A stretch of DNA of 64,000 nt, taken from Cristatella mucedo (taxonomy: Eukaryota; Bryozoa; Phylactolaemata; Cristatellidae). Under the pieces are notes generated by a model. The model made no database searches. It was not told the DNA's origin and worked only from the letters and a program-made list of their open reading frames with translations. Shown piece by piece: positions 33,791-44,693 of the stretch; position 1 is the first letter of the stretch; each line of letters opens with the position of its first letter. The stretch is from NCBI GenBank assembly GCA_009760855.2, contig WPIO01000058.1:2038001-2102000 (forward strand), read 5' to 3'. The position numbers were made by a program, and so were the translations under genes.

Positions 33791-34795
33791 CCACAGTCAG
33801 CAGCAGGAGAGTAGCTGTCTTTGCATAAGAATCATGGAAGCAAGTTCCACAGTCTAGGACCTGCAGAGCTAAAGCTTCTGTCGCCAACGGTCTTTAAGCA
33901 GAGGAATGGGACAGCTAATTTATTGTCCATACAGAACCAGTCAAAAGGGAATTACAATCATCAAGCCGAGACAGAACTAAGGAGCTAGTTAAATTGTTTG
34001 CAAGCCACTGTGGAAGATAGCCCCTAATCTCGGATAGGGATCGGACGTGATGGCTAGCTGTAGAAGCAGTCTTCTGAATGAAGCTTTTAAAATTGAGGCA
34101 GCTGTCGAAAACGACACCTAAATTTCGAGCACATGGTGATGGTCGCACTACAGCATCACCTATTCGAAGAGCAAAGCCTTTTAATCTGGCCACACGCTTA
34201 GGATGTCCTATGAGCAGCAGTTTGGTTTTATTTTCATTTAGCTTCAAGAAGTTTTCCGACATCCAGGATCGAATGTCGGCAAGACAAGCATTCAGTTTGT
34301 CAGTTGCTGCAGCAGATTCCGACGGTTTGAATGACAAATGCATCTGAGTATCGTCAGCATACAAGTGATATCATATTCCATGGGCCTTAATCACTTTTCC
34401 CAGAGGTTGAGTATATATGGAGAAGAGCAAGGGACCGAGTACAGGCCCCCCAGGGACTCCACAGGTGACCCATCTCGTGTGTGAGACCTGACCCCCACAC
34501 GACACGGATTGAACACGATCAGACAAGTATGTTTTAAACCCTGCCAGTGCTTCTTCTGCCAGACCAATCGTTGTTCGCAATCGTTCAAATAGGACATCGT
34601 GATCAATAGTGTCGAAGGCAGCTGATAGATCTAGCAGAGCCAGTGCAGTGACATTCCCGTTATCGTTGCAGCATAGAATGTCATTGTTAACACGAAGGAT
34701 AGCAGTTTCAGTGGAGTGCTGCCTCTTGAACTCCGATTGAAATGTTTCTGACATTTCATTCCTTTCAATATGTGCTACCAGCTGCTTAGCGACAA
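33790..34795 (-). mobile_element. LINE-B RT region with internal rearrangement
   Basis: The minus-strand frame 34371-34754 carries the RT start ([24 protein letters not shown], ...[14 protein letters not shown]). Frame 33915-34364 carries YADDTQMHLS and downstream parts. An in-frame stop lies just before the YADD box and the usual VPQGS motif reads VPGGP, so this copy cannot make a working enzyme. Near 33945 the sequence jumps from the NSLLTG segment directly to the C-terminal region, and at about 33790 it jumps back to the HHVRS segment. The result is a partial tandem duplication. Confidence 0.78.
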
Positions 34796-34859
34796 TTTTT
34801 CAGGAATCTTTGACAGAAAAAGAAGAAAGGTCTTGCTACCTGAGCAAAACTAGGCTTTC

Positions 34860-35389
34860 AGTTGGTGAAAAACTAGGCAGCAAGGATTGTCTTCGGTGAA
34901 TGTTACAGTTGCTACATTTCACCACTTCTCACAGACCAGCACTAGCTCACCATAAGTCAGTGTATTGGCTTCAAGGTTTGGTCACTCACTTTTAGACCCT
35001 TTCATTCTTTGGCTCCGGCCTACCTCTCAGAACTAAATCCTAATAAGGCTAGGCATCGTACTGCCCACTCGTGAAATTGATATTATAGCTGTGTTTCGAA
35101 CCAACCTCAAATGCAACGGAGACCATGCTTTTATTTTGTATGTGCTCCCAAAAACTCCCAATGGATGTCATGACATTTTAAAAGAAGCTAAAGCTACACC
35201 TTTTGCTCACTACGATTCCGGGTCCTTGTGAATTGTTCTTGATGTGCTTATGCATGCTGACACTATGTATGTTGTAACTAACCACATTGACGTCCTTCCT
35301 TTATTTATATGCAAACTGCCTAGGCAAAGATTTAGTTCTCTTTGAGTGCTTTACAAATATCATATTACTATTATTATTATTATTATTAG
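34860..35389 (+). mobile_element. LINE-A C-terminal and 3'-end copy, decayed
   Basis: Blocks matching the LINE-A C-terminus (TTGGCTTCAAGG, TTTGGCTCCGGCCTACC) are followed by the 3' UTR (GTGCTTATGCATGCTGACAC). A stem-loop variant and an ATT tail (about 35362-35389) close the copy. Confidence 0.72.
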
Positions 35390-35867
35390 TTCTTGTACTG
35401 CGAAGTTGCATCATGGCTCCACAGAAGTTCATGAAATGCTGCAGAATGTGCCATGTGCTCGAGGCATTTCCAATTATCATTGCACTAGTATGCTTGAGTA
35501 TCGAGCTTCCTGCTGCTTTGCTAATAATTTCTTGGTGCAAATTAGTACAAGTCTCTGCGATCAGGGCATTTCTGGAACAGGAGTCCTGCTGCTAAGCATT
35601 AATGCACCTGTGCACAAATATGCTGTCAAGCTTTGGCGTTGCACATGAAGTTCTTGAATGTTTGGAATGTGCATGGAATCTCTTTGGCATCTCAACTTTT
35701 TTCGCCAGCTCCAAGACCCTGGGCACTATTCCGCACGAACAAGCTACCACATGCAATACACATGTCTAACGGCATACACATCATATTAGCCAGAATGCAA
35801 AAGCATGTAACAGGCGATTCGCATGGACTAAGAAATATACTATGGGAACTGCAATGTTTGTAGCTTT
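35390..35867. other. Unassigned DNA
   Basis: Frames of 100 codons on both strands without motifs. Confidence 0.3.
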
Positions 35868-36303
35868 GCTTTAAATATCGTAAAGTCAGAGGATGTCATG
35901 TTGCCAGTTCGTAGAGTCTCGGGCTGTACGTGCTTAGGAGCTGAAGGCACGAACTGAGAAAGATTTCAGGCTGGTTAGACGATCTCAAGAGAAGGCGGTA
36001 GCATGAAGGGGAAGCCCAAGTTTGAACAAGCATTTCTGATAGGTAAGTCAGAGCAAGAGAGTAAAAGGACCTGAAAGTGAACGACAGTCGACGAGTGAAG
36101 TCGATGCACTATTTAATGGTGCCGGTCGGCGAGAAGTGGTTTAGTGAAGGTGGCTTCGATGCTTACGGCAGACAAGCTTAGCTTCGGAGTTTTGCAGCAT
36201 CTGTAAATATCTTACTGCACAACTAATGAATACCTGCAAGGAGAGAGCTACAGAAATACAGATAGGATCACAGATGCATCGACTAACTTGGCTATCTTCT
36301 CAA
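35868..36303 (-). mobile_element. LINE-A internal fragment, very decayed
   Basis: On the minus strand, pieces of the C-terminal coding region can be followed in order. Examples are GAAGTCGATGCACT, GGTCGGCGAGAAGTGG, GACAAGCTTAGCTTCGGAGTT and GATGCATCGACTAACTTGGC. Both ends are lost. Confidence 0.6.
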
Positions 36304-36772
36304 GAGAACCATCAACATTCTGCTCCAGCTCTCCGATATCAATTTTAGCACTTTCGTGCCAAAGATCAACTCTAGCGGCTGTGGAATGCATGCGGAACAT
36401 CACAGGCTTTCATTTGGCATATAATGACCTCTCTGGTGTTACATCACTTGCTCCTTGTGGCTTTGTAGAATGATCGGCAAAGATATCAGCTGCGTGACAC
36501 TAACAGGTGTTTAAACTTCAAGGGTAGCTTGAAATAGTCGACGACTACTCCAACTGAATCAATGAAATGAATTTATAAAGCACTAGACGTAGCCAGAGTG
36601 ACAGTAGAGGTACCGTGACACCGTTGGAGGTAGATCCCAGCAATAAGTGATGGTTGAAGTGAGTAGGGCATAACTCCATATCCAAATTGAGAACTTATTA
36701 AACCATCCTTAACGAATAGAAATCTCCTTAGAGCCGGAGGATTCGCTAAGATACTCAAGATATGCAAGACCC

Positions 36773-36775
<3 letters not shown>
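36304..36775. other. Unassigned DNA
   Basis: No repeat or exon recognised. Confidence 0.3.

Positions 36776-36860
<85 letters not shown>
36776..36860. repeat. (CT)n microsatellite
   Basis: About 42 CT units. It gives rise to long serine/leucine or arginine/glutamate frames that are not genes. Confidence 0.98.
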
Positions 36861-36864
<4 letters not shown>

Positions 36865-36997
36865 GTTTGGAAACTATGTTGCCTTGGCTGCACACTACTT
36901 TCTGCAAACTATCACAACGAGTGGGCTGTGACTGGCATGCATAACTTTAGATTATTGGTTGCACACTTACGTATTGCAGCTCTGACTCTCTGAATAA

Positions 36998-37162
36998 AAA
37001 AGGTTTGCTAATTCAACTGTCTCATTTGCATAGCAGCAGAATAGCCTTAATGGCTATCACCACCGCTTGCAGTGGGCAAAAAATGATTACCCACAGCAGA
37101 GCTGTAGCCCACGACCTGAGCCGTGAAGAGGAAACACCTTACCTCTGGGCTAAGACCTAGGA
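36998..37162 (-). mobile_element. SINE-B copy
   Basis: Minus-strand order: AATTCAACTGTCTCATTTGC, GCAGCAGAATAGCC, GGCTATCACCACCGCTTGC, GCCCACGACCTGAGCCGTGA, ACACCTTACCTCTGGGC. It is moderately diverged. Confidence 0.72.
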
Positions 37163-37722
37163 GGTATCAGATTTTTTAGAAACATCTAAAAAGAGCCAGC
37201 ATGCCCAAGTATGCAGTTTCAGGCACTGCACAAGCAAGGTATGCCAATATTTTTTTAGAGGAGCTAAACAGCCTTTCTCGGTGTGCCTTCGGAATGCAGC
37301 TCGAAAGCATATTTCCAGATGAGCCTGCCATTTTTTTGTAATTTCTCTTTGTTTTGGCTAGCATATTTCTATCAAAAGTTAAAGAAGCCTCCCTGCCGGA
37401 GTGGCTCACGTTCAGCACACGGCCTCCGTCCTTTGATAGGGCCTCAGATACCGAAAGCAGCCTGGGTTCTATATTTCTGTCAGTCAGCTAGGTGCCATCT
37501 ACATTTATGCATTTCATGCATGAAGTGATGCGTCTGGCTGTAAGTAGCAAGTAGTAATAACTGATGTGCTCATGCCATAGCCCGAATTTGATTTTGTAAT
37601 TGTAGGTAGTAGTTGCTTGCTCTGTTGCCATCAATTTCTGAGGCTCGCTCATGTTACCAGGAACTCCAATGCCAGATATAGGCCGGTTTACTGCTAACCA
37701 ATGATTATGCTTCTTATTACAG

Positions 37723-37919
37723 CTTGTGTGGCAAAGGTGCATCATGTGAATCAACGATACAGTGTGGGAGAAGATAGTGCCTTCATTACACTGGTAGGCA
37801 TCTGGTCAGTCTGCCTGTTTCTTCTCAACACATTGGTCATTGAGGCTGTCCTCCGTGGCAGTGTTTGCGCACGAGTCCTGTCTAGTGTGCTGCGCCTGCA
37901 CCGGAAACGGCGGCTCTGA
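37723..37919 (+). CDS. Candidate host terminal exon with one membrane segment
   Basis: A good acceptor (ATGCTTCTTATTACAG, ending 37722) opens a frame of about 65 codons to a TGA at 37917-37919. It would encode a polar stretch, a hydrophobic segment (FITLVGIWSVCLFLLNTLVI) and a basic C-terminus ending HRKRRL. The acceptor needs a phase-1 donor, which 22600 would supply. A poly(A) signal AATAAA occurs near 38204. No family is recognised. It could be an unrelated terminal exon or chance. Confidence 0.25.
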
Positions 37920-38204
37920 GCACAGGCCGGCAATGTGCAAGCAGCCGGAATGGCTAAGGCGTAGTCATTCAGTACGGTGCAGCTGTGTTAGTACCTTGGC
38001 CTACCGGGCATCATTAGCATACCTGCAGTCGCTCACTTGATTGGGATAATGGATGCCATTTGCACAGCTCGATCTGATTTGGGGGATGGATAGCTGGCTG
38101 CCTAGCTCTGAAGGCAGCGTGTCCAAGGCAGAGCTCGAGGTGGATTGCTTGCCCGTTGCCGGTCAACCTGGCCTGATGGGAGGGTCAACAGGCCTTATAA
38201 ATAA

Positions 38205-38335
38205 ATATACAAATATTGTTCGTTTGCATAGCACCCTAGGAGAACTTGATCTCTATCCCCAGGCGCTTCACGTGTGCTGCAGGGCTCGAGCCCACGACCA
38301 CGCTTGTCGAAAGCGAGCATTTGGCATGCAGCTAC
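38205..38335 (-). mobile_element. SINE-A copy
   Basis: Minus-strand order: tail AAATATACAAATATTG, CCTAGGAGAACTTGATCTC (stem-loop), GGCGCTTCACGTGTGCTGC, B-box region GGGCTCGAGCCC, then GCGAGCATTTGG near the head. Confidence 0.75.
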
Positions 38336-38599
38336 TGAAGATGGCCACCAAGTTCTTAATTTCGTTTCCGGATGGGTAAAATTTGCTTTGCCCAAGTAGC
38401 AATACTTCTTGCCAGATGCACATCCCAAGTTCTCCGAACCATAATCATATTGCTTGCAAAACCATCGGTAGTGCTTAAAGCCCTTTCAGATAGCTGAACA
38501 GAGAGCGGCTGCACATCTGTCGTTACCCTGCCTATGTCAACTTCAAGGTCCTGCACTGGAACTCTGCAACTTGCTTCCGGCTACAGTCAATGACTTCAA

Positions 38600-38765
38600 T
38601 AAATAAATTACTAGCTGATTTAACAACCTCTTTTGTATAGCGACAGAAGAGCCTTTACAGCTATCACGCCACTTGCAGCAGTGAAAAGGAATCACCCACC
38701 GCAGGATTCGAATCCACTACTTCAGGATCGAGGTCTTGAATGGCGACCACTTTACCTAGGCTTCA
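38600..38765 (-). mobile_element. SINE-B copy
   Basis: AATAAATAAATT tail, GCTGATTTAACAACCTC, TGTATAGCGACAGAAGAGCC, B-box GATTCGAATCC and a head ending near CTTTACCTAGG on the minus strand. Confidence 0.8.
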
Positions 38766-38904
38766 TATTGCAGCACATACTGCTCTGACTCTGACTCTAA
38801 TCGTCTACCTCTGCCTCTCATAAAATATTAGTAATAATGACAATAATACGAAGACATTTGAGCTGGAAGAGCTAAAGATTTGGCAAGGCACTTAAGGTAT
38901 GGTG

Positions 38905-40480
38905 TAATGTAATGTAATGTATCTCCATCTGTAACTCCACAAAGCCATAAAGACTATGTGGGTGTTATGCAGGAGAGTTTTGTATAGCGCACTCACAACC
39001 TAAGTGGCTTTCAGTATGCATTCGGTAGCCAACAGACTTCGTCTCACGCAACAAAGAGAAAGTGGGAAGCATAGCAGAGTCAGGAGAGCAGTTGAGGTAG
39101 TGAGTAGCATGGAAGTAGCAGCTCAGGACCGCTGAAAAGGATGACCCATAGTCGGCATCAGGAGAGTAATTGTTGTTGCATAGGAATTATGGAAGCGAGT
39201 TCCACAGTCTAGTACCTGCAGAACTAAAGCTTCTGTCACCAACGGTCTTTAAGCAGAGGAATGGAACAGCTAATTGATTGTCCATACAGGATCTAAGGGC
39301 GCGAACAGGCTGAAACTGGTGCAGCTGTTCAGCTAGGTACGAAGGAGCCAAGCCATAGCAGGCCTTGTGGGTCAGTGTAAGAACTTTGCTCTGTATCCGT
39401 TGCTCACCCGGCATTCATCCTAGCTCTATTAGCAGAGGAGACACGTGCTCAAACCGCTAGGACTTGAAGACTAACCTTGCAGCCATATTCATAATCAGCT
39501 GCAGTGGCCTAGTTGCTTTCTTTGATAGCCCAGCCAAAAGGGAATTACAGTAATCAAGCCGAGACAGAACTAAGGAGCTAGTTAAATTGTTTGCAAGCCA
39601 CTGTGGAAGACAGCCCCTAATCTCGGATAGGGATCGGACGTGATGGCTAGCTGTAGAAGCAGTCTTCTGAATGAAGCTTTTAAAATTGAGGCAGCTGTCG
39701 AAAACGACACCTACATTTCGAGCACATGGTGATGGTCGCACTACAGCATCACCTATTCGAAGAGCAAAGCCTTTTAATCTGGCCACACGCTTAGGATGTC
39801 CTATGAGCAGCAGTTTGGTTTTATTTTCATTTAGTTTCAAGAAGTTTTCCGACATCCAGGATCGAATGTCGGCAAGACAAGCATTCAGTTTGTCAGTTGC
39901 TGCAGCAGATTCCGACGGTTTGAATGACAAATGCATCTGAGTATCGTCAGCATACAAGTGATATCATATTCCATGGGCCTTAATCACTTTTCCCAGAGGT
40001 TGAGTATATATGGAGAAGAGCAAGGGACCGAGTACAGGCCCCCCAGGGACTCCACAGGTGACCCATCTCGTGTGTGAGACCTGACCCCCACACGACGCGG
40101 ATTGAACACGATCAGACAAGTATGTTTTAAACCCTGCCAGTGCTTCTTCTGCCAGACCGATCGTTGTTCGCAATCGTTCAAGTAGGACATCGTGATCAAT
40201 AGTGTCGAAGGCAGCTGATAGATCTAGCAGAGCCAGTGCAGTGACATTCCCGTTATCGTTGCAGCATAGAATGTCATTGTTAACACGAAGGATAGCAGTT
40301 TCAGTGGAGTGCTGCCTCTTGAACTCCGATTGAAATGTTTCTGACATTTCATCCTTTTGAATATGTTCAACCAGCTGCTTAGCAACAATTTTTCAAGAAT
40401 CTTTGACAAGAAAGAAAGAAGAGAAACTGGGCGATAGCTTGCAAGGACCTCTGTATCTAATCCAGGCTTTTTAAAGGAAG
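38905..40480 (-). mobile_element. LINE-B, best-preserved copy
   Basis: The tail (ATGTAATGTAATGT, the complement of ATTAC repeats) is at about 38905-38922. Frames at 40347-39964 (RT start), 39957-39457 (YADDTQMHLS onward) and 39414-39187 (C-terminus with SSAGTRLWNSLP) cover the RT and C-terminal region in order. It carries the same stop before the YADD box and the same VPGGP change as the 34 kb copy. The endonuclease is absent; the copy ends near 40480 beside a LINE-A fragment. The enzyme is inactive. Confidence 0.88.
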
Positions 40481-40484
40481 CATG

Positions 40485-41395
40485 TCAATTTAGTTAGCAA
40501 TAGCACGCTCGGTGTCACCACGCAATCCTTTAAAGGACGATTCGTAGGAACCCAGCAAATGCTGTCATGAGTAGGTGCATTTTCAGCTTCTTTTTAAATG
40601 TCATCAGGGGGTGCTGTGACGTCAGTTGGGAGTGATGTCCCGGCTTTGTGAGAATACTAACTAAAGGCATGATTTGAGGTAGCTTTGAGGCACAGCTAAA
40701 CGATTCGAGTCAAAGTAAAAAATCTTAGCTGATTTAACAGCCTCATTTATATGGCGGCTGAAGAACCTTTTCCGCTATCACCACCGCTTGTAGCTGGCAA
40801 TATAAAATCGCCAACTACAGGTTCGAACCCACGAACTCGGTCGTGAAGAGTGAGCACCTTACCTCCTGGATGGTACGATGTAAAGCCTAATTAGCTAATA
40901 CTTCGGAGAAGTAAGCTGGAGCAAGAGAATGAGGGAACCTAAAAGTGAGAAACAGAACCTCGAAATCGAGATGCTGTTTAGTGGGAAGCCAGTGCTAGCT
41001 GGTGAGAAGTTGTGTAATGTGGTAGTTGTAACTTGTGCGACAGACAAGCCTATCTCCAGAGTTTGGCACTAGCTATAAGCATCTTTTTGCACTGACAGGA
41101 AGACTTACTATAGAAGTCTAGACGTGACTTTACAAACGCATGGATCAGATTGACTATGGTATGCTTATCTAAGCAGCTCCGAATTTTTGCAATGCTTAAT
41201 TGCTGAAAGTAGTTCATCTAGTAAAAGGTCACTATTGAAAGAAGCCCAAGAGATTTTGCACAAATTCTAAGGAGATATACAAGCCGAGCCCACTTGGAGA
41301 GTTAGGCTTTCCAATTTCTTAATGACACTGGATTTGCCCATAACTAGTAAGTATGTTTATCTTCATTTAATTTGAGAAAACTTGCTACTGTTTGC
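40485..41395 (-). mobile_element. LINE-A, decayed copy split by a SINE-B
   Basis: The 3' coding end (CCAGCAAATGCTGTC, CAGCTTCTTTTTAAATG) lies at 40485-40712 and the remainder (GGTACGATG, CTGGAGC, ATTTGCCCATAACTAGTAAG) at 40872-41395, both on the minus strand. The intervening 40714-40871 is a SINE-B insertion. The decay is heavy. Confidence 0.75.
40714..40871 (-). mobile_element. SINE-B inserted in a LINE-A
   Basis: A-rich tail, AGCTGATTTAACAGCCTC, GCTATCACCACCGCTTG, B-box GGTTCGAACCC (a perfect B-box) and a head ending TTACCTCCTGG. The flanks continue the same LINE-A on both sides, so the SINE is younger than that LINE copy. Confidence 0.82.
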
Positions 41396-42781
41396 AAAAC
41401 ACATTTGCAAACTTTTTGATAAGAGAGTTGGCTCGATATTGTGTTCTTGGTGAGCAGCACAACTGCAATGGTGCTGTTGCAGCTTCCCTGGCTATGGTTG
41501 GTTACGGCTTTGCAACCTGGTGTATCTTTTGAGATCGTACTGCAATATGCAAGAGTCCGGCTCGGATTTCTGTCAAAACCCAGAGTTACTGATGGTCGCA
41601 GGCAGTCTAGACGTTCGGCAGAGGTAGAAAATATGTGCCAAAAGCAGTTTTATACTGCTACACTCGTTTGCAACGATTCAGGGGAAGCCGTGAGAAGGTG
41701 GGTCGGGAGGGGACCCGGCACCCTATGATCTACCTGAAGGGGCATGTTGAAGCAGCGTGGTATGTAAGGTATATTCCCTCATTGGCTTTATTCCGGTATG
41801 CCAATTCAACAAGCAAAAATAGCTACCAGGCTTGCTATTCGAGCTGCGTTTGGTACAGAAACGTCTGCTGGCTGTGGGGAGGCCAGACAATCATTGCTCA
41901 GGGATCCTATTGTGGCCTTAGCAATAGATCATGCAATTTTAACATAAAACTGTTAACTAACTGACACTTGCTACGACTGGGTCGCTATGACCATATAGAC
42001 TGCTGGGTCGGCATGACTACATAGCAGCTTTGCACTGAAACGAATAAGCTATGGCCAGCTATCATCAAATTCACCCTTATGGAGCCTTCCATTGCATAGA
42101 AATATGTTGCAGTGCTATCCTAACTGATTCGAGTTATTACCATTCTATAGACCTCATATCGTCCAGATGTTGCAACCACACAATGTGGTGCACTTATCTG
42201 GCATGGCCGAGCAGGCTTTTCCCAGTTAAGTGGTCGTACGCTGCTACCGTGGCTGCCGGGGGGGGCATGGCGAACATACGAATAATGTTGTGCAATCGGC
42301 AGCTATTGGCCCTATGGATTACCCATCGGTCAGTGGCTGATATGGAGGCCTCCAGTAGCTCACAGCAAGTTAGTTGGCAGGATGCAGTGTGGACTAACCT
42401 TATAGAACTAGCTTGGACTAGGGCGCAATGGGACTGTGACCTATGATCCATCATAGGCGTACCTAACCGGCTCCCCTTTGGATCGACCTTTGGAAGGAGA
42501 TGTTGGATGGTCAGCCTCCTGGAATGTCCCTTTACCCCTCTGGGATCGTGGGCTCGGACTGAAGGTATGTCACACCTTGGCCCAATCCTGGATACGATCC
42601 TAATGCAATGCAATGCAGGAGTCCCGTGCGCACTGACTTTGCCAACTAGGCTTTCGTTGGTCCATCGTATAGCTCGATCACCGGCCACGGATACGCGGGT
42701 CTTTACATTGGTCTGTAGGTCTTGCCGGAGGTTGTCCAAGTCGGGAGACCAGCCTTTGCAGACACGAAGGGGTCTGTTGTC
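41396..42781. other. Unassigned DNA
   Basis: A + frame from ATG 41468 begins with a hydrophobic, signal-peptide-like stretch (MVLLQLPWLWLVTALQPG) and runs to 41728 without a recognised domain. A 181-codon minus frame (42194-42739) overlaps + frames and has no family match. I do not call genes here. Confidence 0.3.
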
Positions 42782-43037
42782 GTTTAGGTCACTTCATTAT
42801 TTGGCTCCAGCCTATCTCTCAGATCTACTCCCACACCAGGCCAAGCATCGTACCATCCGCTTTTCGGAATCCAACAGTCTACCAATACCTCGTACAAACC
42901 TCAAGCCCTTTGGAGACCGTGCATTTAGTTCGTATGCTCCCAAAGCCTGGAACTCCCTCCCGACTTTCGTCAGAACATCCCATGACTTGACCACATTTAA
43001 AAAGAACTTAAAATACGCCTATTTAGGACAGCACTAA

Positions 43038-44693
43038 GTGGGTCCTTGTGATTCGTTCCCACTAGAATGCTGTTCCTCGGTTCCTGGCTGCGCCTCAATG
43101 TCTGCATTTAAACAGGTCACTAGTGATGTAGTCCTAAAGCTCGTATCTCAATCAAAGAAGACAACAAGTCCACTGGACCCTATTCCCACTGTCCTGCTCC
43201 TACGTTGCATTGATCTGCTGCTGCCATGCATAACCAACATCATTAATATGTCATTAGCCTCAGGTCAGGTCCCAGCACCTTTCAAAAAAGCTGTAGTCAG
43301 GCCACTTCTCAAGAAAGCTACACTAGACCAAGAGAACTTAAGCAACTACCGCTCAGTCTCCCTTCTACCATTCCTATCAAAGACACTGGAACGGGTCGTG
43401 GCAGACCAGCTGAACTCGTATATCGAAACCTCACACCTTGCTAGTAAGTTCCAGTCTGGCTTTAGAGCTAATCACTCCACAGAGTCAGCATTGCTTCGGG
43501 TATACAACGACCTTCTTAGGAATGCAGACATGGGTAAAGTGTCTCTTCTTGTTTTGCTCGATCTTTCGGCAGCTTTTGATACCATCGATCACAAAGTACT
43601 TCTAGAGCGCCTCTCATCTCGCCTGGGCATCACTGGCACTGCTCTGCAGTGGTTCAGGTCCTATCTCAGTGGGAGACTCCAGAGTGTTGACGTGAATGGA
43701 CAAAGATCATCTGAAGTACCTCTAAAATATGGAGTACCTCAGGGCTCTGTGCTAGGTCCGGTCCTTTTCACCGTTTATACTCTCCCTCTCGCTGATGTGA
43801 TTGCCAAGCACAATCTAGGCTTTCACTTCTATGCGGATGACACTCAGTTGTACCTTTGCTTTGATCCCTCCCAGCCTTCGAGCACCTCAAATTCTCTCAA
43901 CTCACTTGCTGCATGCATTGATGACATCCGATCATGGATGGCAGCAAATTTTCTAAAACTAAACGATGATAAAACTAACTTACTAGTTATGGGCAAACCT
44001 AGTGTTATTCAGAAATTGGAAAGGCTGACTTTCAAAATTGGCTCTGCCAGCATATCTCCAGTTGCATCAGCTCGAAATCTAGGTGTCATATTCCAAAGCG
44101 ACCTCTCGTTAGACGACCACATCAGCTCCACAGTCAAATCAGCCTATTTTCAGCTTCATAACATTGCTAAAATTAGGGCTTGTTTAGATAAGGATACCAC
44201 GTCCAAGTTGGTCCATGCATTCGTGACATCTCGTCTCGACTTCTGCAACTCACTGCTTACTGGCCTACCAGCATGTGCGATCAGGCGATTGCAGCTGGTG
44301 CAAAACTCTGCAGCTAGGCTTGTCTGTCGTGAGCATCGCAGTTGCCACATTACTCCACTTCTCGCCGACCTGCACTGGTTACCAGTCAAGCAACGGATTG
44401 ACTTCAAGGTTTTGTCGCTCACTTTTAGGTCTCTTCATTCTATGGCTCCAGCCTATCTTTCAGATATACTACCCCATCAGGCAAAGTATCGTACCACTCG
44501 CTTTTCGGAATCCAACAGTCTAGAAATACCTCGTACAAACCTTAAATCCTTTGGAGACCGTGCATTTAGCTCGTATGCTCCCACAGCCTGGAACTCCCTC
44601 CCGACCTGCATCAGAACATCCCCTGACCTGACCACATTTAAAAGAAACTTAAAAACATACCTATTTAGGACAGCATTTAGTGGGTCCTTGTGA
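43038..44693 (+). CDS. LINE-A reverse transcriptase, partial ORF2 (551 aa)
   Basis: This is the longest open frame in the window. It encodes the RT and C-terminal region of a CR1/L2-type LINE. The first six or seven codons come from the older LINE-A in which it sits, so the biological start is unknown. A linker (STFKQ/SAFKQVTSDVVLKLV region) precedes the [12 protein letters not shown] is at residues 175-184, [10 protein letters not shown] at 232-241, and [11 protein letters not shown] begins at 265 with both catalytic aspartates present. The C-terminal region has the family pattern [17 protein letters not shown] and LNSLPTC-like blocks, ending [12 protein letters not shown]. No frame break is seen. 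The endonuclease is missing. Confidence 0.92.
   Translation: MGPCDSFPLECCSSVPGCASMSAFKQVTSDVVLKLVSQSKKTTSPLDPIPTVLLLRCIDLLLPCITNIINMSLASGQVPAPFKKAVVRPLLKKATLDQENLSNYRSVSLLPFLSKTLERVVADQLNSYIETSHLASKFQSGFRANHSTESALLRVYNDLLRNADMGKVSLLVLLDLSAAFDTIDHKVLLERLSSRLGITGTALQWFRSYLSGRLQSVDVNGQRSSEVPLKYGVPQGSVLGPVLFTVYTLPLADVIAKHNLGFHFYADDTQLYLCFDPSQPSSTSNSLNSLAACIDDIRSWMAANFLKLNDDKTNLLVMGKPSVIQKLERLTFKIGSASISPVASARNLGVIFQSDLSLDDHISSTVKSAYFQLHNIAKIRACLDKDTTSKLVHAFVTSRLDFCNSLLTGLPACAIRRLQLVQNSAARLVCREHRSCHITPLLADLHWLPVKQRIDFKVLSLTFRSLHSMAPAYLSDILPHQAKYRTTRFSESNSLEIPRTNLKSFGDRAFSSYAPTAWNSLPTCIRTSPDLTTFKRNLKTYLFRTAFSGSL

Noticed and set aside
38905-38925. Telomere-like repeat (ATGTAATGTAATGT)
   Set aside because: It is the minus-strand form of the LINE-B ATTAC tail and is joined directly to the LINE-B 3' UTR.
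42194-42739. 181-codon minus frame as a gene
   Set aside because: No domain, start context or splice support; overlapping frames of similar length lie on the + strand.
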